Origin: Acidithiobacillus marinus
GTDB taxonomy: Bacteria; Pseudomonadota; Gammaproteobacteria; Acidithiobacillales; Acidithiobacillaceae
DNA: 59,819 nucleotides
Assembly: GCF_002847505.1 (NCBI RefSeq)
Contig: NZ_MXAV01000027.1
Location: 1 to 59,819 of the forward strand
Reading direction: 5' to 3'
Part shown: one piece after another, positions 15,672-24,822 of the stretch
Position numbering within the stretch: position 1 is the stretch's first letter
Layout: every line of letters begins with the position of its first letter
The notes under the pieces: model-generated
Told to the model about the DNA's origin: nothing
Seen by the model: only the letters and a program-made list of their open reading frames with translations
Database searches by the model: none
Program-made: the position numbers and the translations under genes

Positions 15672-16556
15672 TTATATTTCTTGTATGATTTCCAGAAACT
15701 TTTCCAGCATTTTCGAACGACGATCAGGCTGTGGTGCGGCCATGAAATTCAGGCAGACCATCTGGTGGCTTTCCAGTGTGGCAGTAGCAACCTGCCAGTC
15801 TGAACGCTGTTCCAGCACTCTCTGGCTCATGAAGCCTATGCCAAGATCCGCATTAATCATGGTGCCTACCGATTCGATATCAGCGACTTCAATAAAATGC
15901 CGGGGGACGATGCCACGCCGAACAAATTCCTTTTCGATGGCAGCGCGAACTGCTGAACCCGGTTCGCGCCAGATAATGGGGTAACTTTCCACTTCTTCAA
16001 AGGAAACGTCCTTGCGGCCGGCAAGAGGATGATGTAAAGGGGTGACAACGACTATTTCATTATCCTGCCAGGGAATGTTTTCAAAATAATCGGGTAGCTC
16101 AGGGAGTTCGCTGTCTCCTTCATAAAAAAATACATCCACTTCTCCTGCGGCGGCATCTTTCCAGTAACGTTCACCACTTTTGATGTAAAGATTGATGCCG
16201 GGATACTGTTGCCTGAAACGTGTCAGATAAGGCGGTAAATAGTAATTTGCGATGAGACTGGTGGAAACAATGTTGAGCTCTCCTTCTATCAGGCGTTGTC
16301 GACGAGCGATAACGCTGTCAATATCACGCATGACCCGGCGCAAGCGTTCAATATCGGGAATCAGTGCAGCCCCCGCCTGAGTCAGTTTAACGCCGTTGAC
16401 TTCACGCACATACAACGGTTCGCCGACATACTCGGTCAGTTTTCTCAGGCGTTCCGAAATGGCTGATTGTCCACGATGTAAATACTCGGCTGCGGCACTA
16501 ATGCTGCCAAGCTCGGCGACCGCCAAGAGAGAGAGAAGTTGTTCGTCATCTGCCAT
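15672..16556 (-). CDS. LysR-family transcriptional regulator
   Basis: 294 residues. N-terminal winged HTH with ELGSISAAAEYLHRGQSAIS as helix-turn-helix, followed by the effector-binding domain (about 90-294, ELNIVSTSLIANYYLPPYL). GGAG lies 9 bases before the ATG. It is divergent from the sigma-like gene at 16666, and the 109-base spacer should hold its operator, so that gene is the most likely target. Effector unknown. Confidence 0.9.
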   Translation of the reverse strand: MADDEQLLSLLAVAELGSISAAAEYLHRGQSAISERLRKLTEYVGEPLYVREVNGVKLTQAGAALIPDIERLRRVMRDIDSVIARRQRLIEGELNIVSTSLIANYYLPPYLTRFRQQYPGINLYIKSGERYWKDAAAGEVDVFFYEGDSELPELPDYFENIPWQDNEIVVVTPLHHPLAGRKDVSFEEVESYPIIWREPGSAVRAAIEKEFVRRGIVPRHFIEVADIESVGTMINADLGIGFMSQRVLEQRSDWQVATATLESHQMVCLNFMAAPQPDRRSKMLEKFLEIIQEI

Positions 16557-16665
16557 TATCGATTTCTCCGATCAAGATACCAGTAAAATACATTTGCCAT
16601 GATGGTATGACTGTTCGTATGTTTGTAAGTTGCATAACACTCTATGAATATAGGAAAAAATTCCC

Positions 16666-17106
16666 ATGGCCTCAAAAATCTCCACATCAGCAGATCCGCT
16701 TCCATCGAGCGCGGATCAATATCCCCCTCAAAATAGCGTCAGTCCGATAGATTCTGGTAAAGACGCTGATCCTGCTATCACGTATTTACAGGCTATTGGC
16801 TATCAGGAAGTCCTCACCCGGGCAGAAGAACAAACACTGCTGGAAGCTCTACAGCAGCAGAATCCCGAGGCCTGGCATACACTACTGGAAGCACATTTGC
16901 GTCTGGTATTGCGTATTGTCCGTAGCTATCAGGATAATACGGCCTTATCTTTGAGTGCTCTCCTGGAAACAGGTAATCTGGCACTCATTGCTGCAGCACG
17001 GCAATTTCAGTCCGGAAGTGATGAGCGTTTTTCCATTTATGCCACCAGGATGATTCGTGAGTCCATTGAAGCGGAGCTTTTACTGCACAATGCTGCGCTG
17101 GCATAG
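16666..17106 (+). CDS. Sigma-70-like protein limited to regions 1.2 and 2
   Basis: 146 residues. After a 40-residue Ser/Pro-rich lead, DPAITYLQAIGYQEVLTRAEE matches region 1.2 of RpoS-type sigma factors, and LRLVLRIVRSYQD...LLETGNLALIAAARQF...FSIYATRMIRESIEAELL matches regions 2.1-2.4. The frame stops right after region 2, with no region 3 or 4, so it cannot read a -35 element. Several core-binding and melting residues differ from the consensus (ATRMIRESIE for ATWWIRQAIE). It could be a core-binding modulator or a decayed paralogue. Divergent from a LysR gene and upstream of alkB. Confidence 0.8.
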   Translation: MASKISTSADPLPSSADQYPPQNSVSPIDSGKDADPAITYLQAIGYQEVLTRAEEQTLLEALQQQNPEAWHTLLEAHLRLVLRIVRSYQDNTALSLSALLETGNLALIAAARQFQSGSDERFSIYATRMIRESIEAELLLHNAALA

Positions 17107-17157
17107 TTGGCCGGATAACAAAATGTCAGCAGGCAGAAAGGATGAACAACGGATCCG

Positions 17158-17811
17158 ATGACGGCTGATCTTTTTGAAAACTTCCCTCGCTCGGCACCTG
17201 CTCTGGAATCCCTTGGAGAAGGGGCCATGATTTTGCGGGGCTGGGCCCTGGCTGACGCAGAGGCGCTCATCCATGGCGTAGAACAGGGCTTGCTGCAGTC
17301 AGGACTGCGACAGATGCTGACCCCGGGGGGCAGAAAAATGTCGGTAGCCATGAGTAATTGCGGCGCATGGGGTTGGGTATCGGACAAACAGGGTTATCGC
17401 TATGTATCGAAAGATCCGGAAACCGGACAACCCTGGCCGGAAATCCCGACGCTACTTTTCCGAATGGCGCAAACAGCAGCAGCAAAAGCCGGTTTTGCGT
17501 CTTTTATTCCCGATGCCTGTCTGGTGAATGTATATGTTCCCGGTGCACGCATGTCTTTGCATCAGGATAAGGATGAGCAAGATATGGGCGCGCCCATTGT
17601 GTCAGTTTCACTGGGCTTGCCTGCCACTTTTTTGTTTGGCGGGGCGGAGCGCCGGGATCAGGTGCAACGGATCACTATAGAGCATGGTGACGTACTGGTT
17701 TGGGGTGGTCCGGCCCGGCTCCGTTACCATGGGATTGCTCCCGTGAAAACAGGAGAACATCCCCTTGTGGGGGCGCGGCGTTTGAATCTGACCCTGCGTA
17801 AGGCGCGCTGA
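17158..17811 (+). CDS. alkB: AlkB-type DNA repair dioxygenase
   Basis: Fe(II)/2-oxoglutarate dioxygenase removing methyl groups from N1-methyladenine and N3-methylcytosine in DNA. 217 residues, as in E. coli. The iron ligands are visible as LHQDKDE (His-x-Asp) and RLRYHGIAP (distal His), and 2-oxoglutarate binding as RRLNLTLRKAR. WGWVSDKQGYRY near the N-terminus matches the substrate-recognition lid. It follows the sigma-like gene after 51 bases, possibly co-transcribed. Confidence 0.95.
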   Translation: MTADLFENFPRSAPALESLGEGAMILRGWALADAEALIHGVEQGLLQSGLRQMLTPGGRKMSVAMSNCGAWGWVSDKQGYRYVSKDPETGQPWPEIPTLLFRMAQTAAAKAGFASFIPDACLVNVYVPGARMSLHQDKDEQDMGAPIVSVSLGLPATFLFGGAERRDQVQRITIEHGDVLVWGGPARLRYHGIAPVKTGEHPLVGARRLNLTLRKAR

Positions 17812-17952
17812 TAACGTGTCACAACCACAGTTCATCCGGTTTTTATCCCGCCCATAATTGTTTTGTTCCTGGCGCCAGCTTAAAATCACCTCTTATGTCA
17901 GGAGGAACAATCAGCCATGTTGCCGACTGGTTGAAGAAAAACAGGAGTCATC

Positions 17953-18168
17953 ATGAGCGTGGAAAATTCCGACGGAAAAGAATTGAGAAAGATAGCGCTG
18001 GCTATCGGTACGGCGCGGACCCGTTGGGGACGAAATCTGAAAATTGTGACCTTTTTTGTCACCTTTGTCTTGACCCTGCTCATTCCCATGGGGGTTATTG
18101 TCATCTACTATTTATGGAAGCACGGCGCAGAGATTATCCGGGAAAGAGAGTCAGTGTCAGCACCATGA
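17953..18168 (+). CDS. Small single-helix membrane protein
   Basis: 71 residues with one membrane segment (about 31-53: VTFFVTFVLTLLIPMGVIVIYY). A basic N-terminus (LRKIALAIGTARTRWGRNLK) implies the N-terminus is inside. AGGAG is well placed upstream of the ATG. No family recognised. Confidence 0.55.
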   Translation: MSVENSDGKELRKIALAIGTARTRWGRNLKIVTFFVTFVLTLLIPMGVIVIYYLWKHGAEIIRERESVSAP

Positions 18169-18179
18169 GCCACGCTCGA

Positions 18180-18731
18180 TTAAGGCAGCAGCACTGGTGA
18201 GGAGTACATGGATGCGGGAGCCGGTGGGGGTAGCAGTACCGTCGGTGGTCGCGTGACCGGAGGGCGGCCAGGGCGGGGCGGAGGGTGTCGCCAGGATGGC
18301 GGGGGCCGATGTCCATACGGAGGAAAAGGCCTTGGTCCGATATAAGCCGGTATATAGACATCATGCTGCCGGGGTTCTGGTGCTGGGCGCAGGCTGTTCT
18401 GGTAGTTGTTGAGTGCAGTTAGAAGGTTGAGACGCTCAATGGCGGTCAAAGCTTTCTCTGCTGCTGCAGGAGGAGAGCTGGGTGTTTTATGCGGGGGCGC
18501 CGACGGGTGCACGGAGGGTGGTGCTGGAGGCGCAGAAGGAAGCGATTGCAGCTTTTTGGCATTGGCCGGAGGCTGATCCCCGAAACTGACGGTCCCGTCA
18601 GGGGACACCCAGCGATAAATACGCTCAGCCTGAGCAGGTAGTACGAAAGTGCTGGCCGACACCATTACGGCAGCGGCCAGAACGGCCGCAGCCCAGCGAC
18701 GGCTGGCAGGCTTCAAGAGCGGCCGATCCAT
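18180..18731 (-). CDS. DUF4124 envelope protein with Pro-rich tail
   Basis: 183 residues from the ATG at 18731. A signal peptide (AAAVLAAAVMVSASTFVLPAQA) is followed by the DUF4124 motif IYRWVSPDGTVSFGDQPP, which in other proteins is a small periplasmic domain of unknown role. The remainder is very rich in Pro, Ser and Arg (PPYGHRPPPSWRHPPPRPGR) and should be an extended, perhaps wall-spanning tail. Convergent with the small membrane gene on its left, 11 bases apart. Confidence 0.7.
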   Translation of the reverse strand: MDRPLLKPASRRWAAAVLAAAVMVSASTFVLPAQAERIYRWVSPDGTVSFGDQPPANAKKLQSLPSAPPAPPSVHPSAPPHKTPSSPPAAAEKALTAIERLNLLTALNNYQNSLRPAPEPRQHDVYIPAYIGPRPFPPYGHRPPPSWRHPPPRPGRPPVTRPPTVLLPPPAPASMYSSPVLLP

Positions 18732-18930
18732 GGTCGCGCGTTCTGTAAAAACCGGTCTTCTATGCCGGATATTTCTCGGGGCTGCCAGCCCCTCCGGCAC
18801 AGGTCCGCAGCGGATTCAGTCATCAACATGCATGCCACCGATCGTCCATATTCCAAAACTCAGACCAACTGAGATATAGCATAGTTCAGCAGCGAGGCAA
18901 GTTTTGGGGAAAATGTGTCGTGGAGTTCCT

Positions 18931-19617
18931 TTATTCCGGCTTGCCCCAGTCATTCTGGGGCAGGTTGGCGTATTTGCCGGTATAGGTCTGTTTGATCATC
19001 TGGAAGGAGACGGGCACCGGATTCTGGCCCTGGTATTTGACGACCCAGAAATAATCGAAGGTATGTTTGGGCCAGGTTTTGGGAACTCCGCTCAGCTGGT
19101 TCAGATGCAGGAGCTGACGAAAAGTCACCTGCTGCCCCGGGTGTTTTTCCTCCAGTTTCTGACTGGCGATGCGCTTGTGTTCCCACATGACGATAACCAC
19201 TTTGCCGTCATATTGCGGGTCGTGAAGCAGTGCCTGGGCCGCCTCCTGGGTCCGCAGGGTCTCGTGCGCCTTCTTTTCCTTTTCGGTCTGGAAATACTCC
19301 GGCACCGCGGTGAAAGCGGTCTCCGGCAAGCCCCAGCTCAGGGCGGTAGGGGTCATGGTCTCCACGGTGTGCAGGGTGACGGTCATCAAGGCAGCGGGCT
19401 TCACGCCCTTGGGCAGAATGCTGTGGCTGGCGTCCTTACCCAGATAGACCTGGGCTAGCGCATGCGCCCGCTCTTCGCCAATCGTGGACAATTTGAAGGA
19501 GTCCACTTTCTCACCATGCCGTACGAGAATGATCTCGGCAGGTACGGCCTGGGCTAGCAAAGGGGTGACACAGCCTCCCAGGATCAGGAATAAGCCGAGA
19601 TTGCGGCGAAGGGACAT
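18931..19617 (-). CDS. Secreted histidine phosphatase-superfamily protein
   Basis: 228 residues. A signal peptide (LGLFLILGGCVTPLLAQA) leads into EIILVRHGEK, the RHG catalytic motif of the histidine phosphatase superfamily, with VIVMWEHKRI supplying a later conserved Glu-His. The family removes phosphate from esters. It is the last gene of the leftward ABC operon (18 bases after the permease), behind a Pho box, so phosphate release from an imported or periplasmic ester is likely. AAGGAG precedes the ATG. Substrate unknown. Confidence 0.8.
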   Translation of the reverse strand: MSLRRNLGLFLILGGCVTPLLAQAVPAEIILVRHGEKVDSFKLSTIGEERAHALAQVYLGKDASHSILPKGVKPAALMTVTLHTVETMTPTALSWGLPETAFTAVPEYFQTEKEKKAHETLRTQEAAQALLHDPQYDGKVVIVMWEHKRIASQKLEEKHPGQQVTFRQLLHLNQLSGVPKTWPKHTFDYFWVVKYQGQNPVPVSFQMIKQTYTGKYANLPQNDWGKPE

Positions 19618-19635
19618 GAACTTTCTCCTTTTGGT

Positions 19636-21252
19636 TTATCGACGGATGAGAGCCTTGCGGGCCAAACCCAGAATCAGGGCCGAACTGAAAATACCGATGA
19701 CCGAAAGGGCCATGCCATTACCAATGACCCCCTGGCGAAAATTGCCATAGATATAGGTAGAAATCACCTGCATCCCTGCCGGTTGCAACATCAGCGAGGC
19801 CACCAGTTCGCGCATGGACAGGGCAAAAACCACTGTTGCCCCACCGACCAGCATGGGCCAGACCAGCGGCACCTGGATCCCCAGGGCAGTGCGCAGAGGC
19901 GAAGCGCCATGCACTCTGCCTGCCTGTTCCAGACGTGGTGGAATCTGGGCCAGACCCGTGCGGGCGTAGCGCAAGGCAAAGGGAAAAGTGACTGTGGCAT
20001 AAGCCACCGCCAGGATGATGGGGTGACCGAAAACCGGTAACTGGTTCCAGGGGGCATTCCAGAAGAGGATCATTCCCACCGCCAGCACCACTCCCGGCAC
20101 TGCCATGGGCAAAGTCCCCAGTAAATCGACCAGCGCGCCAATGCGTCCGCCCCGGCGCACCAGATTGGCGGCCAGTAGCGCCGAGGCCATACCAAAAACG
20201 GCCACCAGGGCAGAAATTTTGAGGCTGGTAAGCAAGGCAGCAAAGCCTGACGAGCTGTTGCTGAAAATATGATGGTAGTGCTCCCAGGTGAAATTGGACG
20301 CCTGCAAGCCTGCTGTCATGGCTTTCTCCAGGGAGATGGCGAGGACCGCCAACACCGGCATGATGGTGCCCACAAGGACGAAAACGGCGATGGGCAAAAT
20401 ACTCCACCAAACGGAGCGGGCTGGCGCACGGCGCTGGATTTGTCCCTCGTTGTTGCGAACCAGCGGGCGGTAGAGAAACCAGACCAATACCCCCATGGCA
20501 CAAAGCACCAGACCGATGGCCGAGGCCATGGGCAGGTTCACGGGCCAGACATTGGTGGCGCCCTCGATGCTGGTACTCAGAACCTGCACCCCGGCATAAC
20601 CGGCCAGCAGCGCCGGCACGCCGAACTCGGCAGAGGTGTCCATGAAAACCAGGAGCCCGGCCGCAGCGAGCGCCGTCAACAGCGTCGGCAGAATACCCAG
20701 GCGGAAGGCCGCCAAGGCCGAAGCTCCATGCACCCGCGCCGCCTGCAACAGGCGTGGGTTACCATTATCCAAAGCAGCACGTAATAAAATATAAACCAAG
20801 GGCGTCAGATGGAGGGCCATCATCATTCCCATGCCTGCCAGAGAAAACAGAAATCCCTCCAGGCTGCTGCCCAAAAATCCAATGACCTGCTCGATCATTC
20901 CTACGGGTCCGACCAGGAGGCTCCAGGCCTCGGCTGTCAGGTACGGAGGAATAAGGAAAGGAATCAGAATCAACGCCTCCCAGAAGGGTGTCCAACGGGG
21001 TGGCACGTAGTACATCAACATGGCCAGAGCAAAACCCATGGGCAAGGCGAAAAGCACGGCAAAACCCGCCATGCCCAAGGTTCCAGACAAGGAATCCAGG
21101 AAATGCTGGTCCACCCCCAGTTGCAGCAGGGCGACCCCATGCTGGTGGCCGGCTCCGGGCTGCAAGGCCTCGTAGACAATGGCCCCGAGGGGTGCCAGAA
21201 CCAGCACCCCCAGAATCAGGTAGACCAATAGGTGATTGACGACCCGCGTCAC
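19636..21252 (-). CDS. ABC transporter permease, fused two-domain (FbpB-like)
   Basis: 538-residue inner-membrane protein with about 12 helices and two copies of the binding-protein-dependent permease domain (about 60-260 and 340-535). Both contain the EAA-type loop for ATPase contact (ARVHGASALAAFRLGILPTL and GRVHGASPLRTALGIQVPLV). Such fused permeases occur in Fe(III) and phosphonate-type importers. It starts with GTG at 21252, overlapping the stop of the binding-protein gene (GTGA). Forms one system with its two upstream neighbours. Confidence 0.9.
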   Translation of the reverse strand: MTRVVNHLLVYLILGVLVLAPLGAIVYEALQPGAGHQHGVALLQLGVDQHFLDSLSGTLGMAGFAVLFALPMGFALAMLMYYVPPRWTPFWEALILIPFLIPPYLTAEAWSLLVGPVGMIEQVIGFLGSSLEGFLFSLAGMGMMMALHLTPLVYILLRAALDNGNPRLLQAARVHGASALAAFRLGILPTLLTALAAAGLLVFMDTSAEFGVPALLAGYAGVQVLSTSIEGATNVWPVNLPMASAIGLVLCAMGVLVWFLYRPLVRNNEGQIQRRAPARSVWWSILPIAVFVLVGTIMPVLAVLAISLEKAMTAGLQASNFTWEHYHHIFSNSSSGFAALLTSLKISALVAVFGMASALLAANLVRRGGRIGALVDLLGTLPMAVPGVVLAVGMILFWNAPWNQLPVFGHPIILAVAYATVTFPFALRYARTGLAQIPPRLEQAGRVHGASPLRTALGIQVPLVWPMLVGGATVVFALSMRELVASLMLQPAGMQVISTYIYGNFRQGVIGNGMALSVIGIFSSALILGLARKALIRR

Positions 21253-22226
21253 TGGCCCAGGATTTCCTTCTTGAAACGGGCCAGAATGGCAGGCTGCTTG
21301 GCCGCCATCTGACTCCAGTTGACAGACATGACCTTGAAGCTGCCCATCTTGTTCATGATGGGTTTGGCCGGTACCCCCTGGCGGGCTGGATACAGATTGT
21401 TTTTAGCTACCAGCTTCTGCCCCGCAGGGGACATAGCAAAGTTCACGAACTGCTCGGCCAGCTTCTTGTCAGGAGCCGACTTGAGGATCAGGATGGGGCG
21501 CGGGATCATGATGGTGCCTTCCTTGGGGAATACCTGGACAATGGAGTTCCCCTGGGCCTTGGCAGCCACGGCCGCATGGCCCACGCACTCGAACATGCCG
21601 CTGCGTTCTCCCGACATCACCGGCAGGAGGGCGGCATGGTTGGTGCCCGGCCAGACAGTACCGTTGGCCTTGAGTTCTGACAGGAATTTCCAGGCCTTGT
21701 TGCCATATTGGTCCACGAAGGCGGTCAGAAAGCTGGAAGCCGTACCCGAGAGCAGCGGATTGGGAGCGGTGATCCGGTCCTTCCATTGCGGTTGGGTCAG
21801 GTCAAACCAGCTGTCGGGCAGCTTGGCACCTTTGGGCAGAGCCTTGGTATTGAAGACCATGGACACCGTATCCAGGCCGTAGGGTAGAAAAGGAGCCGAC
21901 ACCTGGGCGGGCTTCACCAGTGCCTTCTCGATGTCGGCCGGATGATAAGGATAGACCATTCCCTGCTGGGCTAGGTCCAGACCTGCCGACCAACCGGCCA
22001 CCATGACCACGTCGGCATGGGGATGATTGGCCTCGGCGGCCAGACGGGCCATGACCTTGCCGGTGCTGGAGGTCCAGACTTCCACATGGTCACCGGTCTT
22101 TTTCTCGAAATCGGCGGCCAGAGTCCTGGCCAGGGTGGCCGGCGCGGCACTGTACAGGGTGAGGGTGGCGGCATGGGCGGCACTGGCCAGTCCCAGACCC
22201 AGCAAGGCAAGCATCAAACGTTTCAT
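21249..22226 (-). CDS. ABC transporter periplasmic binding protein (FbpA-like family)
   Basis: 325 residues. A signal peptide (MKRLMLALLGLGLASAAHA) precedes a class II binding-protein fold: TLTLYSAAPATLARTLAADF at the start, ADVVMVAGWSAGLDLAQQG, and NKALPKGAKLPDSW in the second lobe. The ATG at 22226 has AGGAG 5 bases upstream. Iron-binding FbpA proteins have paired tyrosines near the C-terminus, which I do not see here. This and the Pho box favour an organophosphorus ligand over Fe(III). Confidence 0.85.
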   Translation of the reverse strand: MKRLMLALLGLGLASAAHAATLTLYSAAPATLARTLAADFEKKTGDHVEVWTSSTGKVMARLAAEANHPHADVVMVAGWSAGLDLAQQGMVYPYHPADIEKALVKPAQVSAPFLPYGLDTVSMVFNTKALPKGAKLPDSWFDLTQPQWKDRITAPNPLLSGTASSFLTAFVDQYGNKAWKFLSELKANGTVWPGTNHAALLPVMSGERSGMFECVGHAAVAAKAQGNSIVQVFPKEGTIMIPRPILILKSAPDKKLAEQFVNFAMSPAGQKLVAKNNLYPARQGVPAKPIMNKMGSFKVMSVNWSQMAAKQPAILARFKKEILGQ

Positions 22227-22240
22227 ACGAACTCCTGTCA

Positions 22241-23323
22241 TTAGTGATTTGCGGAAGACTGCAAGGGAATACACCAGCCCTGCCCCCGGCGCAGTTGCCA
22301 GCGACGGGGGCCCAGATCCCCTTGGCGGGAATAGGCTAGAAATTCCTGGCCATCACTGGCCTGGAGGGTCAACAGATACTGTCCGTCATGCCAGTGGGCG
22401 TGACGCACCTGGGCCTCAGGTGCAGCAGTGGGTGCCTCGTCCAGCTCCAGGTCACTGGGTCGCAGCAGCAGGGTCGCCTGGCTGGCACTCTGCAGTTCGG
22501 AAGCGGCTGGCACAGTCCAGCGCTGTCCTTCCCACTGTAGAACCGCCTCTTTGTCGCGTGATTCCAGAACCGGCACTTGAATGGCACGCACCGAGCCTCC
22601 CAAACGTGCCACCACCAGACTGGCTGGCTGTTGATAGAGGCGCTCCGGGGTATCCCATTGTTCCAGGTGCCCCCCATTGAGTACGCCCACCCGGCGACCC
22701 AGATAAAAGGCCTCTCCCGGATCATGGGTCACATGCAGGGCAGTGATACCTTCCTCGGCAAACAGTCCGTGCAGAAACTCCCGCAGGTTCTCTCGCACCC
22801 CGTGATCGAGGGCCGAAAGGGGCTCGTCCAGCAAGACAATACGGGGCTTGGCAATGATGGCTCGGGCAATGGCCACCCGTTGCTGTTGCCCGCCCGAAAG
22901 CTCATGGGGCCGACGACGGGCCGCAGCAGTTGGAATCGCCATGCGCTCCAGCAGGGCCATGGCCCGGGATTTTTCCACCGCCAGCCGCCGCGCCCGGAGC
23001 GGATAAAGTACATTATCGAGAATACTCATATGCGGCCAGAGTGCGGCATCCTGAAATACCATGCCGATCTCACGCCGTTCGGGCGGCAAAAAGGTTTTAT
23101 CCTTGCTCACTACCTGGCCATGGATACTGACCTTGCCCTGCTGTGGACGAATCAAACCGGCGATAGTGGCCAGCAAGGTACTTTTGCCCGAACCCGACTC
23201 GCCGAGGAGGCAGGCATAGGTGCCTGTCTCCTGACACAGATTTACATCGGCCAACACCGCCCTTCCACCCAGTTCCACCCGTAAAGACTGAATCTGCAGC
23301 CCCTCAGATAGCTCAGAAGGCAT
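22241..23323 (-). CDS. ABC transporter ATP-binding protein (FbpC/PotA-like)
   Basis: 360 residues. Walker A LLGESGSGKSTLL (about 40), Q loop VFQDAALWPH, signature LSGGQQQRVAIA, Walker B IVLLDEPLSALD and switch His in HVTHD are all intact. A C-terminal TOBE-like part (about 255-355) follows. The start overlaps the end of the small peptide gene by 11 bases with no clear Shine-Dalgarno, so coupling is likely. It powers uptake through the fused permease. Confidence 0.93.
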   Translation of the reverse strand: MPSELSEGLQIQSLRVELGGRAVLADVNLCQETGTYACLLGESGSGKSTLLATIAGLIRPQQGKVSIHGQVVSKDKTFLPPERREIGMVFQDAALWPHMSILDNVLYPLRARRLAVEKSRAMALLERMAIPTAAARRRPHELSGGQQQRVAIARAIIAKPRIVLLDEPLSALDHGVRENLREFLHGLFAEEGITALHVTHDPGEAFYLGRRVGVLNGGHLEQWDTPERLYQQPASLVVARLGGSVRAIQVPVLESRDKEAVLQWEGQRWTVPAASELQSASQATLLLRPSDLELDEAPTAAPEAQVRHAHWHDGQYLLTLQASDGQEFLAYSRQGDLGPRRWQLRRGQGWCIPLQSSANH

Positions 23324-23480
23324 ACTGGATTTTCATGAGGTTATAGATGTAGGAGCATACTACGCTGTTGATTTCGTTCTTGTTGACCAAACGAGTCGGG
23401 AAGCCCCGTTGGGCGAGAATCGGAAGTAACATACCCATAGCACTGATCAGTAGTGCTTGAAGCAGTATGTTTCGAGGCAT
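23313..23480 (-). CDS. 55-residue secreted or membrane peptide heading ABC operon
   Basis: Reads MPRNILLQALLISAMGMLLP, a signal-like hydrophobic segment, then a short hydrophilic part with one Cys (NSVVCSYIYNLMKI). GGAG sits 9 bases upstream of the ATG. It is the first frame after the Pho-box promoter and overlaps the ATPase gene. No family recognised; it may be an exported peptide or a coupling leader. Confidence 0.5.
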   Translation of the reverse strand: MPRNILLQALLISAMGMLLPILAQRGFPTRLVNKNEINSVVCSYIYNLMKIQYAF

Positions 23481-23526
23481 CACTATTATCTCCAACTATA
23501 TTTTGGAGAGTAGTGTACGCCTCGAA

Positions 23527-23545
23527 TATGACAGTTTTATGACAG
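23527..23545 (-). promoter_or_regulatory. Pho box upstream of ABC/phosphatase operon
   Basis: On the minus strand CTGTCATAAAACTGTCATA, two TGTCA repeats 11 bp apart, a near-perfect match to the PhoB consensus. A TACACT -10 element lies about 11 bases downstream, with the box in the -35 position, 47 bases before the first gene. Confidence 0.85.
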
Positions 23546-23568
23546 TCTGCGCGCAGTGCAGGTTTTTA

Positions 23569-24822
23569 TCACAATCCGGGGATGCTGGTCAGACCACCAT
23601 AAACGCCCAGCCCCGCCGAGAGGATGACCACAAACAGCACCAGCCAGAGATAGGAGCCACGCAGCCGATGCTCGGCGGGCAGGGCTTTGACCGCCAGCGC
23701 AACCAGAAAACCCAGGACCAGAGGCAGCAGCAGGGCATTCATGACTTCCACGCCGATATCGAGGCTGACCAGATCGGGGATGCTGATGACGGCTACCGCT
23801 CCAGCGATGATGATGGCCGTGTAAATGCCGTAGAACCAGGGTGCATCTTTGGGATGATGTTCGAGAGAATGGCGAAATCCGGTGACTTCGCCCCAGCCCC
23901 AGGCCCCTGCCAGGGAGGCGACAATGGCGGCAACCATGCCGGCACCGAGAATACCCATGGAAAACACCAGGCGTCCCCAGGTGTCGCCGAGGTAAGGGGT
24001 GATGGCCTCGGACAGTTGATGAACGGTATTCAGGGGCGCGTTGGGATTCAGTCTGCCGATGGTGGCTGCGGTGGCAATCAGCACGGCGGCCATAATGGCC
24101 TGGGTAAGCACTGCTCCAATGGCTGTATCCCAGCGGGCATGGCGATAGTTTTCGGGATGAAGCCCTTTGTCGGCCACGGCCGACTGCTGATAAAACACCA
24201 TCCAGGGCATGATGACAGCGCCGATATTGGCTGCAACGAGCATCATGTAATCCTTGTCGGTAATGGGGGCGTGGGTCAGGCCGTGGAGGATGTCCTGGAT
24301 GTTGGGGTGAGCAACCCAGGCAATCCCGAAGAAGACGAGTTCAAACAGTCCCATGATCAGGGCGATACGTTCGACGCGGCGGTAGGAGCCCGTCCAGACA
24401 ATGGTCAGCAAGGTGGCCGCAGCGAGAAGCACTCCGACAACACGCGGCAATCCATACAGATGGCTGACCCCTGCCACGCCGGAAAACTCGGTCAGCAGGG
24501 CACCGGTAGTGGCAATGCTGAGTCCGGCCACGGACAGGTAAGCCCAGCCGGTACCAAAGGTTTCGCGAATGAGTTCGCCGTGTCCCTTGCCGGTGAAAAT
24601 GCCCAGCCGGACCGTCAATTCCTGGACCAGGTAAAGAATCGGCATGAGGATGAACTGCAGTAACAACAGTTTGAATCCCCACTGGGCGCCACTCTGGGCA
24701 GCGGTGATGATGCTGCCGACATCCGTATCGGCGAGCATGACGACGAGGCCGGGACCCAGTACAATCAAAAAAACCGACCAGCGTGAGTGCTTTTGTGGGA
24801 CAGTGGGATTGCTTGCAGTCAT
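23569..24822 (-). CDS. Nramp-like divalent metal transporter
   Basis: 417 residues with about 11 membrane helices. The family scaffold is clear: TM1 begins VFLIVLGPGLVVMLADTDVG, and ANIGAVIMPWMVFYQQS is TM6. The metal-site motifs differ from classical MntH: the TM1 Asp-Pro-Gly-Asn is Asp-Thr-Asp-Val-Gly-Ser, and the TM6 Met-Pro-His is Met-Pro-Trp. Substrate may therefore differ from Mn/Fe. It follows the kinase gene of the leftward two-component operon after 62 bases. No Shine-Dalgarno is seen before the ATG. Confidence 0.85.
   Translation of the reverse strand: MTASNPTVPQKHSRWSVFLIVLGPGLVVMLADTDVGSIITAAQSGAQWGFKLLLLQFILMPILYLVQELTVRLGIFTGKGHGELIRETFGTGWAYLSVAGLSIATTGALLTEFSGVAGVSHLYGLPRVVGVLLAAATLLTIVWTGSYRRVERIALIMGLFELVFFGIAWVAHPNIQDILHGLTHAPITDKDYMMLVAANIGAVIMPWMVFYQQSAVADKGLHPENYRHARWDTAIGAVLTQAIMAAVLIATAATIGRLNPNAPLNTVHQLSEAITPYLGDTWGRLVFSMGILGAGMVAAIVASLAGAWGWGEVTGFRHSLEHHPKDAPWFYGIYTAIIIAGAVAVISIPDLVSLDIGVEVMNALLLPLVLGFLVALAVKALPAEHRLRGSYLWLVLFVVILSAGLGVYGGLTSIPGL

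Noticed and set aside
23467-24663. 398-codon rightward frame opposite the Nramp-like gene
   Set aside because: Antisense to a clear membrane transporter; composition (Gly, Gln, His, Asp) is typical of shadow frames.
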